A stretch of DNA of 64,000 nucleotides, from NCBI GenBank assembly GCA_963555705.1, contig OY743180.1, positions 36,860,129-36,924,128 on the forward strand, given 5' to 3'. Source of the stretch: Ligustrum vulgare (taxonomy: Eukaryota; Streptophyta; Magnoliopsida; Lamiales; Oleaceae). The notes beneath the pieces are model-generated. The model was not told where the DNA came from, ran no database searches, and worked only from the letters and a program-made list of their open reading frames with translations. Positions 44,450 through 55,806 of the stretch are shown one piece after another; position 1 is the stretch's first letter; each line of letters opens with the position of its first letter. The translations under genes and the position numbers were made by a program.

Positions 44450-44461
44450 TGGTATCAGAGC
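44450..44461 (+). other. Primer binding site, tRNA-iMet type
   Basis: TGGTATCAGAGC four bases after the 5' LTR. Confidence 0.95.
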
Positions 44462-44676
44462 TAAGAGTTTTAAAAGCGATTCTGTAGACTTTTAAATTTT
44501 ATTTGAAATTGGTTCGGGTACTAAGTCACGCCTCAAGTGCTTCTCCCTCGATCATCTGGTAAGTTAATTTTGCTTAAATTATTGAATGTCATGTAATGCT
44601 ACTAGATTGAAATTCGTACGCATTGATATGTAGTACTATATATGGAACTAAATGTTTTATCCTCTCCTATTTAGAA

Positions 44677-45742
44677 ATGGCTCCCACTAGACGTAGCAAC
44701 ACTCAAGGAAGAACTCCTCAAACTCAGAATGAAGGGACAGGCAATCACACTGCCCCTTCCGGCACTCCGACGGTCGTGGAGGCCTTAGTCCAAGCGTTAA
44801 CTACGTTGGGGCAGGCAAGTCAGCCTAGGACTAACGAGACCCGTGGACATGGGAGGATATCAGAATTTAAGAGGCTGTCTCCACCACCCTTTGTTGGAAC
44901 CACTGACCCCCTCGAGGCCGAAAAGTGGTTAACTGAAATGCAGAAAGCCTTTAAGGTTATGGGATGCACCGATGAGGAGAAGGTTAACTTTGCCGCATAC
45001 ATGCTTCAGGGCGGTGCCTATGATTGGTGGCTGATGGTGCAGCGGCAACATGAAAATGACGCTGAACCTTTTACTTGGGAAATGTTTACCACGGCCTTCA
45101 ATGAAAAGTACTTTCCCAAGAGTATCCGCCAGCAAAAGGAGGGAGAATTTCTGAAACTAGTGCAAGGGAACAGATCAGTTACGGAATATGAGGCGGAGTT
45201 TGCGAGACTGGCTAAGTTCGCTCCAAACTTAGTGGATACTGAAGAGAGAAGGTCTAGGCGCTTTGAAGAAGGACTTAAACCACAAATCAAACAGGCCGTG
45301 ATCCCTTTTGAACTCACTACTTATAGAGAGGTGATCAACAAATCTCTGTTGGTGGAAAGAGCTTTAGCCATAGACAGAGAAGAAAATAGAACTCCATCAT
45401 TTAACCAGAAATTTAAGAGTGGAAATTCAAAGGGGTGGAATAACAGGGGACAAAAAAGGAGGAATGATCAGGGGAGTAATAAAAATCACCAATCTAATAA
45501 GCAGCAGAGAATGACCTGTCCGAAGTGTGGAAAGGAACACTTGGGTGAGTGTTTGTTGGGTAAAAGAGTATGCTTTAAATGTGGGATGCCTGGACATTTT
45601 GCAAGCGATTGTAAGGGCCTCTGCTATAACTGCGGGAAACCGGGACATCTAGCCAAGGATTGTAGAGAGAAGAGGACTACCCAAGCAAGGGTTTATACAA
45701 TGTCTAAGAAGGAAGCTAATGATTCATCCACCGTGGTATCAG
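44677..45742 (+). CDS. gag: Gag of the Tekay-type element (first exon of gag-pol)
   Basis: Starts at ATG 44677 (MAPTRRSN), preceded by the pyrimidine-rich CTCTCCTATTTAG. About 355 codons to the proposed splice donor; without splicing it runs on to TAG at 45799-45801. The capsid part has the retrotransposon Gag core (PLEAEKWLTEMQKAF, YDWW, then FTTAFNEKYFP). Two CCHC zinc knuckles, CFKCGMPGHFASDC and CYNCGKPGHLAKDC, lie near the C-terminus behind a basic region, preceded by an incomplete Cys motif (CPKCGKEHLGEC). It builds the virus-like particle and packages RNA. Pol follows in another phase, with no frame overlap, which argues against ribosomal frameshifting. Confidence 0.9.
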
Positions 45743-45851
45743 GTATCTTAAATTCTATTTATTACATTTCCCTTCCGTCTTTACATCTCATATCATTCTA
45801 GACAAATTATGAACATGCATATATCTATAGAAGTATAATCTATTGTGGTAG
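45743..45851 (+). other. Candidate 109-nt intron at the gag-pol junction
   Basis: Begins GTATCT after ...TATCAG and ends TTGTGGTAG before GTACTATG. Joining the flanks restores one frame reading VVSG then TMYVCGKL, the continuous Gag-protease junction typical of Tekay elements. The interior is AT-rich with stops in all frames: the gag frame stops at 45799 and the pol frame is closed by TAA at 45836. Confidence 0.65.
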
Positions 45852-48800
45852 GTACTATGTACGTGTGTGGAAAACTTGCAACTATTCTTTTCGATTCCGG
45901 GGCTACTCATTCTTTTGTCAGTCCCGTTTTTGCTGAGAAATTAAATCATTCATCCCCACAACTGTGTACTCCGTTTGTCGTGTCAACACCATCCGGAGCA
46001 TTGTTAAGTTCAAGTTATGTATTGGGAGACTGTCCAATAGTAGTGAATGGGCGTGATTGGGTGACAGATCTTATAGTGCTGGATATTCACGATTTTGACG
46101 TCATACTGGGCATGGATTGGCTATCACGGTATTATGCTTCAATAGACTGTCATGAGAAGAAGGTAATATTCGAGCCTCCAAATAAAACTCCTTTTTGCTT
46201 TGTTGGGGTTGAGGTGAAACCTTCCATTCCAATAGTATCAGCGATGAAAGCCCGTCAATTGATGAATAAGGGCTGTAAGGCGTACTTGGCTGCAATAGTC
46301 GAGGTACCAAAAACAGACCCCTCTCTTGAACAAATTGCAATCGTTCGAGAATATCCGGATGTTTTTCCAGAAGATCTTTTCGACTTGCCACCTGAAAGAG
46401 AGATTGACTTCGTTATCGATTTGGTACCTGGAACAGCCCCGATATCGAAAGCACCGTATCGGATGGCTCCTGCGGAACTTAAAGAGCTCAAGGAGCAACT
46501 GCAGGATCTCATGGATAAGGGCTTTGTTCGGCCTAGTTTTTCTCCATGGGGTGCTCCTGTATTATTTGTGAAGAAGAAGGACGGTTCTATGAGACTTTGC
46601 ATAGATTACAGAGAGTTGAATAAAGTGACAATAAAGAATAAATATCCGTTGCCGAGAATTGAAGACCTATTCGACCAGCTTCAGGGTGCAGGGTATTTTT
46701 CCAAGATCGATCTGCGATCTGGTTATCATCAGTTGAGGATTAAAGAAGAGGATATTCCAAAGACAGCTTTCCGTACCAGATATGGACATTATGAATTTTT
46801 GGTGATGCCGTTTGGGTTAACCAATGCTCCTGCGGCATTTATGGATCTGATGCATCGAGTCTTCAAAGAATACTTGGATCAATTTGTTATAGTCTTCATT
46901 GACGATATATTGATCTATTCGAGGTCTGAAGAGGAACACGAAAAGCATTTGAGAATAGTGCTTCAGAAACTTAGAGGAGAGAAATTATTTGCGAAGTTCA
47001 AAAAGTGTGAATTCTGGCTGGAAAGAGTGCCGTTCTTGGGGCATGTTGTATCAAAAGAAGGCATTGAGGTTGACCCGAGTAAAATTGAGGCAGTTCGTAA
47101 TTGGCCGACACCAACTAATGTGAAAGAGGTCCGCAGCTTTCTTGGATTAGCTGGTTACTATCGGAGATTTGTGGAAGGATTTTCAAAGATTGCCTCGCCT
47201 TTGACTAAGTTGACCAGAAAGGATACAAAATTTCAGTGGAATTCAGATTGCGAACAGAGTTTTGAGGAGTTAAAGACGCGGTTGACAACTGCGCCAATCT
47301 TAACTATTCCACAGGGAAATGAAGGATTGGTCATTTATAGTGATGCCTCATTGAAGGGGCTTGGTTGCGTTCTTATGCAACACGGAAAGGTAATTGCCTA
47401 CGCTTCAAGGCAACTGAAAGAGTACGAGAAGAATTACCCAACTCACGATCTCGAGTTGGCAGCTGTCGTATTTGCATTGAAAATATGGAGGCACTATCTC
47501 TACGGGGTCAGATGTGAGATCTACACCGACCATAAAAGTCTCAAATACTTCTTCACACAGAAGGAACTAAACATGCGACAGCGCAGGTGGTTGGAGCTTG
47601 TCAAGGACTATGATTGTGTTATTAATTATCATCCTGGCAAGGCTAATGTTGTAGCTGATGCACTTAGCAGAAAAAGTCATGGAACAATGAATGCCTTGCA
47701 AGTTGTCCAGAAACAGTTACTGAGGGATATCCAAGGGTTAGAGTTAGAGATCGTTCCAAAAGGCAAGACAGGTTATCTTGCTAACATAACATTGGAATCG
47801 ACATTGTTGGAGAAAATAAAGGCCCTACAGTTAGAAGACCCCAATACTTCAAGAGTCCGCACTGAAGTAATTAATGGGAAGCACACCGATTTTGTTATCT
47901 CCACAGATGGTGCCCTTCGGCAAGGTAACAGGCTGGTAGTCCCCAATAATAAGGAATTGAAGCGAGAAATTATGAGGGAAGCTCATAACACTCCTTACTC
48001 AATCCACCCTGGAAGTACTAAGATGGCTCGGGATTTGAGGCAACATTTTTGGTGGAATGGCATGAGTAGGGATGTGGCGGAGTATGTTCAACGTTGTCTC
48101 ACTTGTCAGCAAGTTAAGGCCGAACATCAACGACCTTCTGGCCTATTACAACCTCTTATGATTCCGGAGTGGAAGTGGGAACGAATAGGCATGGACTTCA
48201 TTGTGGGCTTACCTAAGACGAAGAAGGGTTATAACTCCATATGGGTGATAGTCGATCGTCTTACCAAGTCGGCACACTTTCTACCGGTAAAGACTACTTA
48301 TAATATGGAGAAGTATGCAGAGTTATATGTGGCAGAAATTGTAAGGCTTCATGGGATCCCCCTATCCATCGTGTCTGATCGTGACCCAAAATTTACTTCT
48401 TCATTTTGGAAAAGTCTACATAAGGCCATGGGTACTCAATTGAGATTCAGCACGGCCTTTCACCCTCAGACAGATGGACAGTCAGAGAGAACAATTCAAA
48501 CCCTGGAAGATATGTTGAGAGCTTGTATTATTGATTTTCCAGGTACTTGGGACGAATTTCTCCCATTGGTTGAGTTCTCCTATAACAATAGCTACCAAGC
48601 CTCCATTCACATGGCTCCATATGAGGCGCTATACGGGAGGAAGTGTAGATCACCGGTTCACTGGGATGAAGTTGGGGAACGGAAATTCCTAGGCCCAGAA
48701 ATGGTGCAGCAGACATCGGAAATTGTTGAGAAGATTCGCCAGCGGATGAGAACTGCACAGAGTAGACAGAAAAGCTATGCAGACAGAAGAAGGAAACCAT

Positions 48801-49237
48801 TGGAATTCGCGACAGGTGATATGATTTTCCTAAAGGTTGCTCCTATGAAAGGAGTCATGAGATTCGGGAAGAAGGGAAAGTTAACTCCACGATATGTTGG
48901 CCCCTTTGAAATACTTGAAAGGGTGGGTGACCTAGCTTATCGGGTTGCATTGCCACCGGCACTATCTGGCGTTCATAACGTATTTCACGTGTCGATGTTG
49001 AGAAAATATATTTCGGATCCTTCTCATATCCTCAGTTATGAGTCGTTAGATCTTCGTGAGGACCTAACTTACGAGGAATCACCTGTAAGGATCCTACTAA
49101 GGGCAGATAAGGAACTTAGGAGGAAGAAGATACCTCTAGTTAAAGTTCTTTGGAGGAATCATGCAGTAGAAGAGGCTACTTGGGAACGCGAGGACGAAAT
49201 GCGTACCAAGTATCCACACCTTTTCGGTAAGTTCTAA
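45852..49237 (+). CDS. pol: Pol polyprotein of the Tekay-type element (second exon)
   Basis: About 1128 intact codons. Residues counted from 45845: protease with DSGATHSF at 17; reverse transcriptase about 200-400 with [21 protein letters not shown] and FIDDIL near 350; RNase H with YSDAS near 497 and YTDHKSLK near 560, ending in VADALSRK; integrase zinc-binding [10 protein letters not shown] ... CLTCQQVK near 720-760; catalytic Asp residues in [10 protein letters not shown] (about 782) and SDRDPKF (about 844); a GPF C-terminal module; and a chromodomain-type tail ([20 protein letters not shown], about 1090-1120) thought to guide integration to marked chromatin. No inactivating change was seen, and all catalytic motifs are present. 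Stop at 49235-49237, 37 bp before the 3' LTR. Confidence 0.95.
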
Positions 49238-49260
49238 TTTCGAGGACGAAATTTTCTTTT

Positions 49261-49274
49261 AGGGGGTAAGGAAT
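49261..49274 (+). other. Polypurine tract
   Basis: AGGGGGTAAGGAAT directly before the 3' LTR. Confidence 0.85.
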
Positions 49275-51961
49275 TGTAATACCGCATTTCGATTGACATG
49301 CTTTCTTGGTTGTCACGTAAATTTTATATTAATATCATTATAAATGATTTAACTAATATTATGGTTTTATTTGAATTATTTTTGCAGTGGAAGGACTGGA
49401 TGCCGTCTCGATCAATGTACCAATTAAAAGTTTATAAATTGTTATTTTAACAGTTTACGTGCAATTTTATGTGATTAATTAAATTTATTGCCTAGGCATG
49501 CTAATTTCTATTTTTATTGTGTTAAATTGAAGTTGGGAAAAGATTGGTGACACTTTGGAATTTTATTTGAAAGTTTTGAGCCTAAATTACTAATTTATGA
49601 GAGTAGAGGGACTAAATTGCAATTTACCAAAAGTTACACACTAAACCTAACCTAAAAGAAAACCTCACTCTCATAACTCTCTCTCTCTCTCACGCCGCGT
49701 CTCTCTCTCCCTCGCGATTCCTCACCCTCGGTCTCACTCTCTTCGTCCGTCTCTCGCTCTCGCCTCTCCGTTCTCCCTTCGCGACGCCGACCTCAACCGC
49801 CAACTAATTTCCACCACCACCTCGTCGACTTCCAACACGGTAGCCCTCCCCTTTCCCCTTTTCTCTTCACGGCGCACACACACACCCAAAAACCGCGCAC
49901 ACACGCTCGGTTTCACACCATTGCACGCACACACACATACATAATTCGATATATATATATATATATTCTATGCAAATAACGTGTGTATGCAATTTATATG
50001 TATAAATTCAGTTTTTACAGTTAACTGCAGATTTTAATTTTTGTGTAATTTCGAGTTTAACCATGAAATTGGGGATCTATGATGTTATGTGAATGAGTAG
50101 TGATGTATATGAATGTATATATTATTATGTATGTATAGATGCGTGTATATATATGTATAAGTTTGGACTTTGTGGGCATAGATATATATTCATGAAATTT
50201 TTTGAATTAATTTGTGTGCTATAATATTAAATTTGAGGTGTGAGTGTATGTATATATGATCATGAATATGCACATGACTATTTAAACGAACGTGTGACTT
50301 TTTTGGAATGTTGGGATAATGGGTAGGAGAGTAAAGTTTAACCTTTTAGGAACAAGTTAGTTTAAATTGAATTTATGTTCAACGTTATAAATTTTAGTTT
50401 AAGATCATTTTTCTTTTTGAATAAGAAATGCTTAACTTTGATTTGTGAAATGGATAAGTAAGATTTCAAAATCTTCCTTGAACTTAATGTATTACTTCGA
50501 ATATGATATTATACGTGGTGTTAAATGCGTTTGTTATATTATGAGTCACATGATAATCTCGACCTCAATTAAGAGTGTAAAATGTGGTCTTTCACTAAAA
50601 AAAAAATCATATTTTGTTAATGAATGGAAATTAATTAGGAGAAACGGTACATTGACGTCGCGGGCAACCAAGACTTCCACCTGCATATTAAACAGACTAC
50701 TGAGGACTACAGGTAAGTAAACTTCCCCCTATTTTCATAGAAGTTGAATGTAAATGTGAAAGTTATGTGTAAATGACTGTCGTGCAACTTACTTGCTTTG
50801 ATGAATTGTATTCACTTTATGAAAGCATATGTTATTGAGAAGAATGTTAAAGCATGCACGTTATCATGTCATTGCATCATTAAGCATGCATTGGCATCGA
50901 AATGGTAAAGTCAAATGTTTTAATGAAAGTAATGCGTCAAAGTGAAATTTTGTCAAAAGTATGTATCCCAAGTTTTGAAAGAATGGGTGTACTTCTATGT
51001 CATGAAAGGTCCGAGTGGGAAATGGGGCGCGGGGGACCGGCGTACCCGAATGTAATGAGCCGCTTTGCGGTGGAATGAACGTAATGAGCCGCTTTGCGGT
51101 GGAATGAATGTAATGGGCCGCTTTGCGGTGGAATGAATGAATGAACCGCTTTGCGGTGGACATGCGCATGTTAATCTGGTTCCAAATAAGAATGGCCCAC
51201 TGTTATCTGATTGACTAGAAGTTACATCAAGTGAGCTCACGATGGAAATGAAGTGAAAGTTTTGAAATGTTAAACGAAAGTTTGAAAAGTTGAATTTTCT
51301 GGAAAGTAAAGAGAAAGGGATACATATATGAAATTTTTAAAGCATTCATGTCATAAGCATGCATTCATGCATACAGTTTACTTACTGAGCTTTAGCTCAC
51401 CCCAATCCCTCCCCAATATTTCAGGTGATGAAAGTTAGATGATCAGAGGAGAACACTTGGCGGCTGACTTCGACAGTACCCACCGTCACCTTAATTAATA
51501 AAGTTAAATTGATTCAAGTTGTCGTTTAAATTTATTCCTTCATCTATTGTTATTGGTAATGTTTGGTTGAAGTTAGTCTTGATTACGTATTGGTGACGCA
51601 ATTGAGATTAAATTTCCTCTTAATTCTTTTGTCAATGTCGTTTGATATTTTGAGAAATCTTATGATTGAGGAGTTTGGGAAATGTATGAATTGGTTTTGG
51701 AGATGATGAATGTGATTGAGATGTGATGGATGTTTTAAATTTTAAAATGGTTTTTGATGTCCCTCTACAGGTTGGCTATGTCCAATTTATAGAGGAGACT
51801 CTGCCGAAATTTCTGTAAAATCTTATAATAGATAAATGAATATTTTAATTGTGCAACCGTTTTAAATTCCGCATTTTAATGTTTAAACGATTTATTTCCG
51901 CATTAAAAGAAAAAGAGAAGTTAACACCTAGGTTTAAGATTCTTGAACTTGGGGTGTTACA
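49275..51961 (+). repeat. 3' LTR of the Tekay-type element
   Basis: Same length and features as the 5' LTR, offset by 7516 bp throughout. Confidence 0.95.
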
Positions 51962-51966
51962 CGTGG

Positions 51967-53290
51967 TCAGTGTGTATGACGAATTCCTTTGGCCACAGAT
52001 AGTGCTGCCACGTTTCCAATGCTCGAACAAGAGAATAAAGCTCATTGTCATAGGTTGGGTAGTTTAGTGCTGCCCCATTCAATTTTTCACTAAAATATGC
52101 TATTGGTCTCTTTTCCTGCATAAGAACAGTTCCAATTCCTATTCCTGATGCATCACACTCCATCTCAAAAGTTTGGTTAAAGTTAGGTAAGGCCAAAACC
52201 GGTGCAGAACATAACCTATCTTTAAGCAAATTAAAAGCATTTTCTTGGGCAACCCCCCAATGAAATCCTACACTTTTCTTAACTATTTCTGTGAGTGGTG
52301 CTGCAAGTGTACAAAAGTCTTTAAAAAACCTCCTATAGAAGCCAGCTAACCATTGGAAGCTTCTAACCTCAGTAATGCTTTTCGGGGTTGGTCACTCTTT
52401 AATAGCTCGAATTTTCTCCTCATCAACTTCGACTCCATTAGCATTAACAACAAACCCAAGGAAAATCACTTTCTCCATGCAAAAAATACACTTTTTAAAA
52501 TTAGCATATAATTTTTCAGTTTTCAAAATTTCCAAAACAGACCTTAAATGTTCAATGTGATCACCTAAGCTCTTACTATATACCAAAATGTCATCAAAGT
52601 ATACCACAACGAATTTACCAATGTAAGCACGCAAAACATGGTTCATTAGTCTCATAAAAGTGATAGGTGCATTAGACAGGCCAAATGGCATAACCAACCA
52701 TTCATATAAACCATATTTATTTTTGAAGGCGGTTTTCCATTCATCACCTTCTTTCATGCAAATTTGGTGATAGCTACTTTTAAAATCTATTTTTTCTAAA
52801 CATACAAGCCCCATGCAACTCATCAAGTGTATCATCTAATCTAGGTATAGGATGACGATACTTTACCGTGATATTGTTGACTGCCCTACAACCCACGCAC
52901 ATCCTCCAAGTTTCATCCTTTTTGGGCACTAGCAACACTGGTACTACACATGGGCTCATGCTTTCTCTGACATAGCCTTTATTCAACAATTCCTCGACTT
53001 GTCTTTGAAGCACCTTTGTATCTTCCGGGTTATAAGCTGGCCTGTTTGGGATGACAGCTCCGGGTACAAAATCAATTTGGTGCTCAATCCCACGAATAGG
53101 TTTCCAGCCCACTAGGTATTTCCTCGGGAAACAAATCTTCAAATTCCTGCAAAAGAGAGACAACTAAACTGGGGAGGGGGTTGTTAGCTTCATCAAGTGT
53201 AAGGAAAGATTCCTTGTACATTAACAAAATTACTGGTTTGTTTTTATATATGGCTTTGGTGATCTCACTTTGTTTTGCGTAGAAGCTCAC
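51967..53290 (-). pseudogene. Reverse transcriptase and RNase H of the CRM-like element
   Basis: Minus strand. N-terminal part with EFEDLFPEEIPSGL (53084-53290), then a frame change near 53100, then YNPEDTKVLQRQVEELL and the PCVVPVLLVPKKD block (52780-53163). A second frame change lies near 52790. Next come KSSYHQICMKEGDEWKTAF, MPFGLSNAP and YFDDILVY (52392-52835), a TGA at 52389-52391 where Trp is expected, and RNase H ([13 protein letters not shown] ... [11 protein letters not shown]) to the break at HTDH. The YFDD catalytic motif is intact, but the gene is dead. Confidence 0.85.
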
Positions 53291-53475
53291 CTTTGCTTTC
53301 TCTTTTTTTTTTTTCTGACACTCTTCACACCCTCTCCTTTTTCTGGGATCATTGTCCTAACTCTCTTTTGATCACTCAGCTCTCCTTTTTCTGGGACCAC
53401 TTTTTTCTGGGATCGTGGTCCCAACTCTCTTTTGATCACTCAGCTCTCATTTTTCTGGGATCATGGTCCCAACTC
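53281..53475 (-). repeat. Variable tandem repeat in the protease-RT linker
   Basis: Units containing TTTCTGGGATCATGGTCCC and TCTTTTGATCACTCAGCTCT repeat about three times with deletions. The left element has its own duplicated block at the same place in the protein (655-750). Confidence 0.75.
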
Positions 53476-54285
53476 TTTTTTCCTCACTTTTTAATTTCAG
53501 TTGGTCCTCATAGACCTGTTGTGGTGTCAAAGGCATAAGTTTTATACTGTTCCCATCATTGGTAAAAGTATATCTATTTTTGTAGCCATCATGAATAACC
53601 CTCCTGTCAAATTGCCACGGCCTACCCAACAAGATGTGTCTCGCATGCATGGGAACAACATCACAAACCACCATATCTTCATATTTCCCAATAGTAAGAT
53701 CAATCACCACTTGCTTATTCACCTTTAATTCCCCAGATTCATTTAACCATTGCAATTTATAGGGTCTGGGATGTTTTATAATACGTAAGCACAACTTTTC
53801 CACAAGAGTAGTACTAGCCACATTTGTACAGCTACTCCCATCAATGATCAAACTACATACTTTGTTATTCACAAAGCACTTAGTATGGAAAATATTCTCT
53901 CTCTGCTCACCCAACTCCTCAAACTTAGCTTGTGTACTAAGGGCACACCTAGTAATAAGTGATTGAGCTACAACATAGTCCCCATCCTCACAATCACTAG
54001 CATCTTCTAACGCATGCATGTCCTTAAACTCATCCTCTACTTCCTCCTCATCTTCAGACAGCAATACTCCACTACGCACAACCAACACCTTTTTATTTAG
54101 ACATTGAGAAGAAATATGCCCAAGACTTGTACATTTAAAACACCTAATGTCTCTACTCCTAGGAGTTTGAGAGTCAGAATTGGTTTTACCTTTGTTGGGT
54201 GGCTCCTCCTTCCCATTTGATGACTCGAACTTCCCCTTTTGCATAGCCCCATCATTTTTGGAATTCCCACTCTTTGCCCTTCATT
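53447..54285 (-). pseudogene. Gag C-terminus and protease of the CRM-like element
   Basis: Minus-strand frame of about 265 codons with the zinc knuckle CFKCTSLGHISSQC, an acidic stretch, the protease IDGSSCTNVAS (Gly-Ser order differs from the usual D-S-G) and ILLGRPWQF. It closely resembles the left element (2-600) and shows Gln where that copy has TAG. Confidence 0.85.
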
Positions 54286-54795
54286 CTTCGAGAATTAGAA
54301 AGATCCTTTTCGAGTTTGAATTTGTTCATTTGGAATCTGGGTTCTTCTACTTCATTTTTATTTAATATTAATATTTTTCCCTCTCTTTTTTTTTATATCA
54401 TTCCTTAAGTCCCATAGGTTTGATCATGTAGAATTTGACCCATTTTCTCATTGAACGAAGGGGACGAAATCAATCTGATTGATTTTTCGATCAAAAGTAC
54501 TATGTGAAATCTTCAGTTTTTTCCTCTTCCTCTATCCCTATCCCATAGGTACAATGCTTGAATCAATAGAGAACCTTTTCTTCTGTATGAATCGATCTTA
54601 TTCCATTCCAATTCCTTCCCAATACCTCCCAAGGACAAACTCTATGGCTCGGATCTTTAGTATTCTCTTATTTATTACATGTGTCTACTATTTAGACAGA
54701 ATACCGTCACTCATTCTTACTAATAAATGGAAAGAAACCTCAAAAATGGAAGAAGGGGAAGAGGAAGAGAAAGAAGGGGGAGGAAAGTGAGGAAC
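54285..54795 (+). pseudogene. ycf1: Plastid DNA insertion with ycf1 (Tic214) fragment
   Basis: The plus-strand frame at 54640-54770 reads [19 protein letters not shown] and continues as an acidic Lys/Glu stretch. This is the segment after the membrane region of plastid ycf1, encoding the TIC translocon protein Tic214. The left portion (about 54285-54635) also looks plastid-derived, probably a noncoding spacer of the inverted-repeat region, joined to ycf1 near 54640. Gag coding of the host retroelement is present on both sides (to 54285 and from about 54800), so this is a NUPT inserted into the retrotransposon. Edges are approximate. Confidence 0.75.
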
Positions 54796-54799
54796 AGCT

Positions 54800-55806
54800 T
54801 CCGAAATGAATGGGACTAATGCAGGTTTCCCAAAAAAAGTAGAACCTGTAGGAAATCTCGCTGTCCCCTTTCTTTTTAACTGCCTTTCCACCTTCATGGC
54901 CATATGTAGCATCTCCTCCAACTCAACATAATGCTACAATTCAATCAGGTTAGCAATTTCTCTGTTCAAAACACTTAAAAATCTAGCCATGGTCGCCTCC
55001 GGATCCTCTTCGATGTTTTCCCTAATCATAGTCATCTCCATCTCTCTATGGTATTCCTCCACACTCCTATTACCTTGGGAAAGGGTTTGTAGTTTTTGGT
55101 AGATGTCTCGGTAGTAATTGTTGGGTACAAATTTTTTTCTCATAAGGGTCTTCAACTCATCCCAAGTCTCAACAGGTCTCTCCCTATTCCTTCTTTTACT
55201 AGTCACCAACTGATCCCACCATACTATAGCATAGTTTGTGAATTCTACAACCGCCAATTTAACCTTTTTAGCCTCAAAATAGTTATGACAATCAAAAATT
55301 AGTTCAACCCTCTTTTCCCACTCAAAATAGATTTCCGGATTGCTTTTACCTTGAAAAGGGGGGATGGACATTTTTATGTTACCAACATGCCCATCTATGT
55401 CATCTCTATCCCTACGTTCACGCCTATAACTCCTCTCACGCCTTTCTCCTCGATCCCGTCTCCTACCCACACTAGCTATGGACAAGTCTCCACTATCACC
55501 ATCACTATCAACATCATCAACATCTTCATTCTTAACTCCATATTGAGTGTTGAAGTCATACCTTAGTGGCCTCTGCAAATTAGGGAATGTGCGCGGTTGT
55601 CCCTGACGTGGTTGAACAGTTCCCGCACCACGTGTATCCACTGGATTATCAATCCCTCCTACATTCATGCCTGGTTGTGGTCCAAACTTCGCATCCCACT
55701 TTGCATCCAACTTTGCCTCCAATTTTGCAAACCGCTCCTCGATCATTGCTAGCATTTGGAAATTTTGATGATCCTCTGCTGTGGACGATGTTTCTTTCTG
55801 TGACAT
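54800..55806 (-). pseudogene. Gag of the CRM-like element
   Basis: Starts MSQKETSS at 55806. Coiled coil with EERFAKLEAKLDAKWDAKF, an Arg/Glu-rich region (RRDRGERRERSYRR), then the capsid core IPPFQGKSNPEIYFEWEKR ... VWWDQL ... WDELKTLMRKKFVP. A stop occurs near 54934 and coding continues (KVERQLKRKGTAR) into the plastid insertion. It forms the particle in active relatives; broken here. Confidence 0.85.

Larger units (their letters stand above)
41759..51961 (+). mobile_element. Young full-length Tekay-type chromovirus
   Basis: 10,203 bp, with LTRs 41759-44445 and 49275-51961 (2687 bp each) and a perfect duplication CGTGG (41754-41758 and 51962-51966). tRNA-iMet primer site and polypurine tract are intact, and gag and pol have no internal stop. 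The only LTR difference I noticed by eye is GGAGTGTTACA versus GGGGTGTTACA at the right ends, so insertion is very recent. Long LTRs, iMet primer and a C-terminal chromodomain point to the Tekay/Del clade. It sits in the RNase H gene of the older CRM-like element and may still be able to move. Confidence 0.95.

Noticed and set aside
44450..44461. TGGTATCAGAGC matches as tRNA genes
   Set aside because: They are 12-base primer sites next to LTRs or viral ORF1; no cloverleaf surrounds them.
45743..45851. Ribosomal frameshift between gag and pol
   Set aside because: The two frames do not overlap; both are closed by stops within the gap.
46101..46602. Antisense frames over pol as genes
   Set aside because: Shadows of the intact 1128-codon pol frame on the plus strand.
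54479..54790. 103-codon frame as a nuclear gene
   Set aside because: The sequence is plastid ycf1 joined to spacer DNA within a dead retrotransposon.
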